From assembly GCA_030447685.1 (NCBI GenBank), contig JAUJOK010000018.1, positions 33,724 through 97,723 of the forward strand: a DNA stretch of 64,000 bases. The letters run 5' to 3'. Positions 63,694 through 64,000 of this stretch are shown here, one piece after another. The position numbers were made by a program, and so were the translations under genes. Position 1 is the first letter of the stretch; each line of letters opens with the position of its first letter. The stretch is from Armatimonadaceae bacterium. GTDB lineage: Bacteria; Armatimonadota; Armatimonadia; Armatimonadales; Armatimonadaceae. Under the pieces are notes generated by a model. That model made no database searches. It was not told the origin of the DNA and was given only the letters and a program-made list of their open reading frames with translations.

Positions 63694-64000
63694 GCTTCGC
63701 CCAGAGCGACCGCGAGGAATCCTCCCGACTGGCGCAGAATCTCCTCGGCTTCCGCGCGCTCGACGCTTCGTCGCGCCATGACGATGGCCGTTTTGACGGA
63801 GCCGTTTGCGTTCTGGAGCAGTTCGTCGGCTGCGGCGTCGTCCCCCACCCCGCCGATCTCGCGCACCAGGCGGCGGGAGCGGGCGCGCAGCTTGGCATTG
63901 GTCGCCTGCACATCCACCATGCGATTGCCGTAGGTTTTGCCGATATGCTCGAGCCGCTGGTCGCGGCGAGCGCGTGAACGCCGGTCCCGGAGGTGCCGCA
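63690..64000 (-). CDS. murQ: N-acetylmuramic acid 6-phosphate etherase, C-terminal part
   Basis: This is the end of MurQ, cut by the window edge; about 100 codons are visible. GKTYGNRMVDVQATNAKLRARSRRLVRE and ANGSVKTAIVMARR match the conserved MurQ C-terminus; AEEILRQSGGFLAVALGE is the usual last helix. MurQ cleaves the lactyl ether of MurNAc-6-phosphate in peptidoglycan recycling. The stretch before residue 30 of this part (RHLRDRRSRARR) is unusually basic and may mark another indel near the edge. It overlaps the next gene by 4 bp. Confidence 0.85.
   Translation of the reverse strand, partial: RHLRDRRSRARRDQRLEHIGKTYGNRMVDVQATNAKLRARSRRLVREIGGVGDDAAADELLQNANGSVKTAIVMARRSVERAEAEEILRQSGGFLAVALGEA

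Overview
The window is about 64 kb of GC-rich bacterial chromosome that looks like Armatimonadota. The best phylum marker is the prepilin-like gene at 58195-59034, whose N-terminus carries the [14 protein letters not shown] and CLSNLKQ signatures and an H-x9-DG motif typical of that phylum's large DUF1559-type families. HAF-repeat proteins, a class I c-di-GMP riboswitch, many tightly overlapping (ATGA, TAGTG) gene pairs and frequent GTG/TTG starts fit this. No rRNA, tRNA, CRISPR array or complete insertion sequence is visible; the only transposon traces are a decayed ISKra4-type transposase (2279-3599) and a small zinc-ribbon relic (59343-59550).

Layout. 1-8 kb: end of an esterase, two large signalling proteins (a PAS-PAS-SpoIIE phosphatase and a GAF/PAS protein with an RsbW-like ATPase) split by the dead transposase, a DEAD-box helicase, and fragments of HD-GYP and EAL c-di-GMP phosphodiesterase domains. 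8-16.5 kb: minus-strand operons, including an aldo-keto reductase/hydrolase pair, a sorbosone-dehydrogenase-like lipoprotein operon, and pyrK-pyrD-ppa. 16.7-22.2 kb: a Tat-type lipoprotein, then a compact plus-strand NAD/ADP-ribose operon: NrtR-like Nudix regulator, ADP-ribosylglycohydrolase, DUF4291, a small 'ADP-ribosylation/crystallin J1' protein, a second ADP-ribosylglycohydrolase and a nicotinamidase. 22-33 kb: a redoxin/cytochrome/copper-monooxygenase-like protein, a three-gene sugar or amino acid oxidation operon, two TrkA-type potassium regulators, and a diguanylate cyclase preceded by a MerR-like gene. 33-37 kb: D-lyxose isomerase, PolX, 3-methyladenine glycosylase and DUF92, joined by 4-bp overlaps. 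36.9-39 kb: two tandem c-di-GMP-I aptamers, with a three-way-junction RNA candidate between them, upstream of a secreted HAF-repeat protein. 39-54 kb: sugar isomerases, a GH5 glycosidase, LepA, a PilT-type ATPase, a third ADP-ribosylglycohydrolase, HemW, ComF and secreted proteins. 54-58 kb: a polyol-type dehydrogenase operon. 58-64 kb: prepilin, oligoendopeptidase F, metallophosphoesterase, a Holliday-junction-resolvase-related protein and the end of MurQ.

Two themes connect the genes. One is c-di-GMP: an active-looking cyclase, phosphodiesterase remnants, a PilT motor and tandem c-di-GMP riboswitches. The other is NAD/ADP-ribose handling: three ADP-ribosylglycohydrolases, an ADP-ribose-type Nudix regulator, and nicotinamidase.

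A caution runs through the annotation. At least nine genes contain short indels after which the same protein continues in another frame, often at or near a homopolymer. Some are certainly decayed (the transposase and the 49736-50934 locus), but the pattern also fits indel errors in a long-read or metagenomic assembly. I give the reconstructed extents and mark each break.
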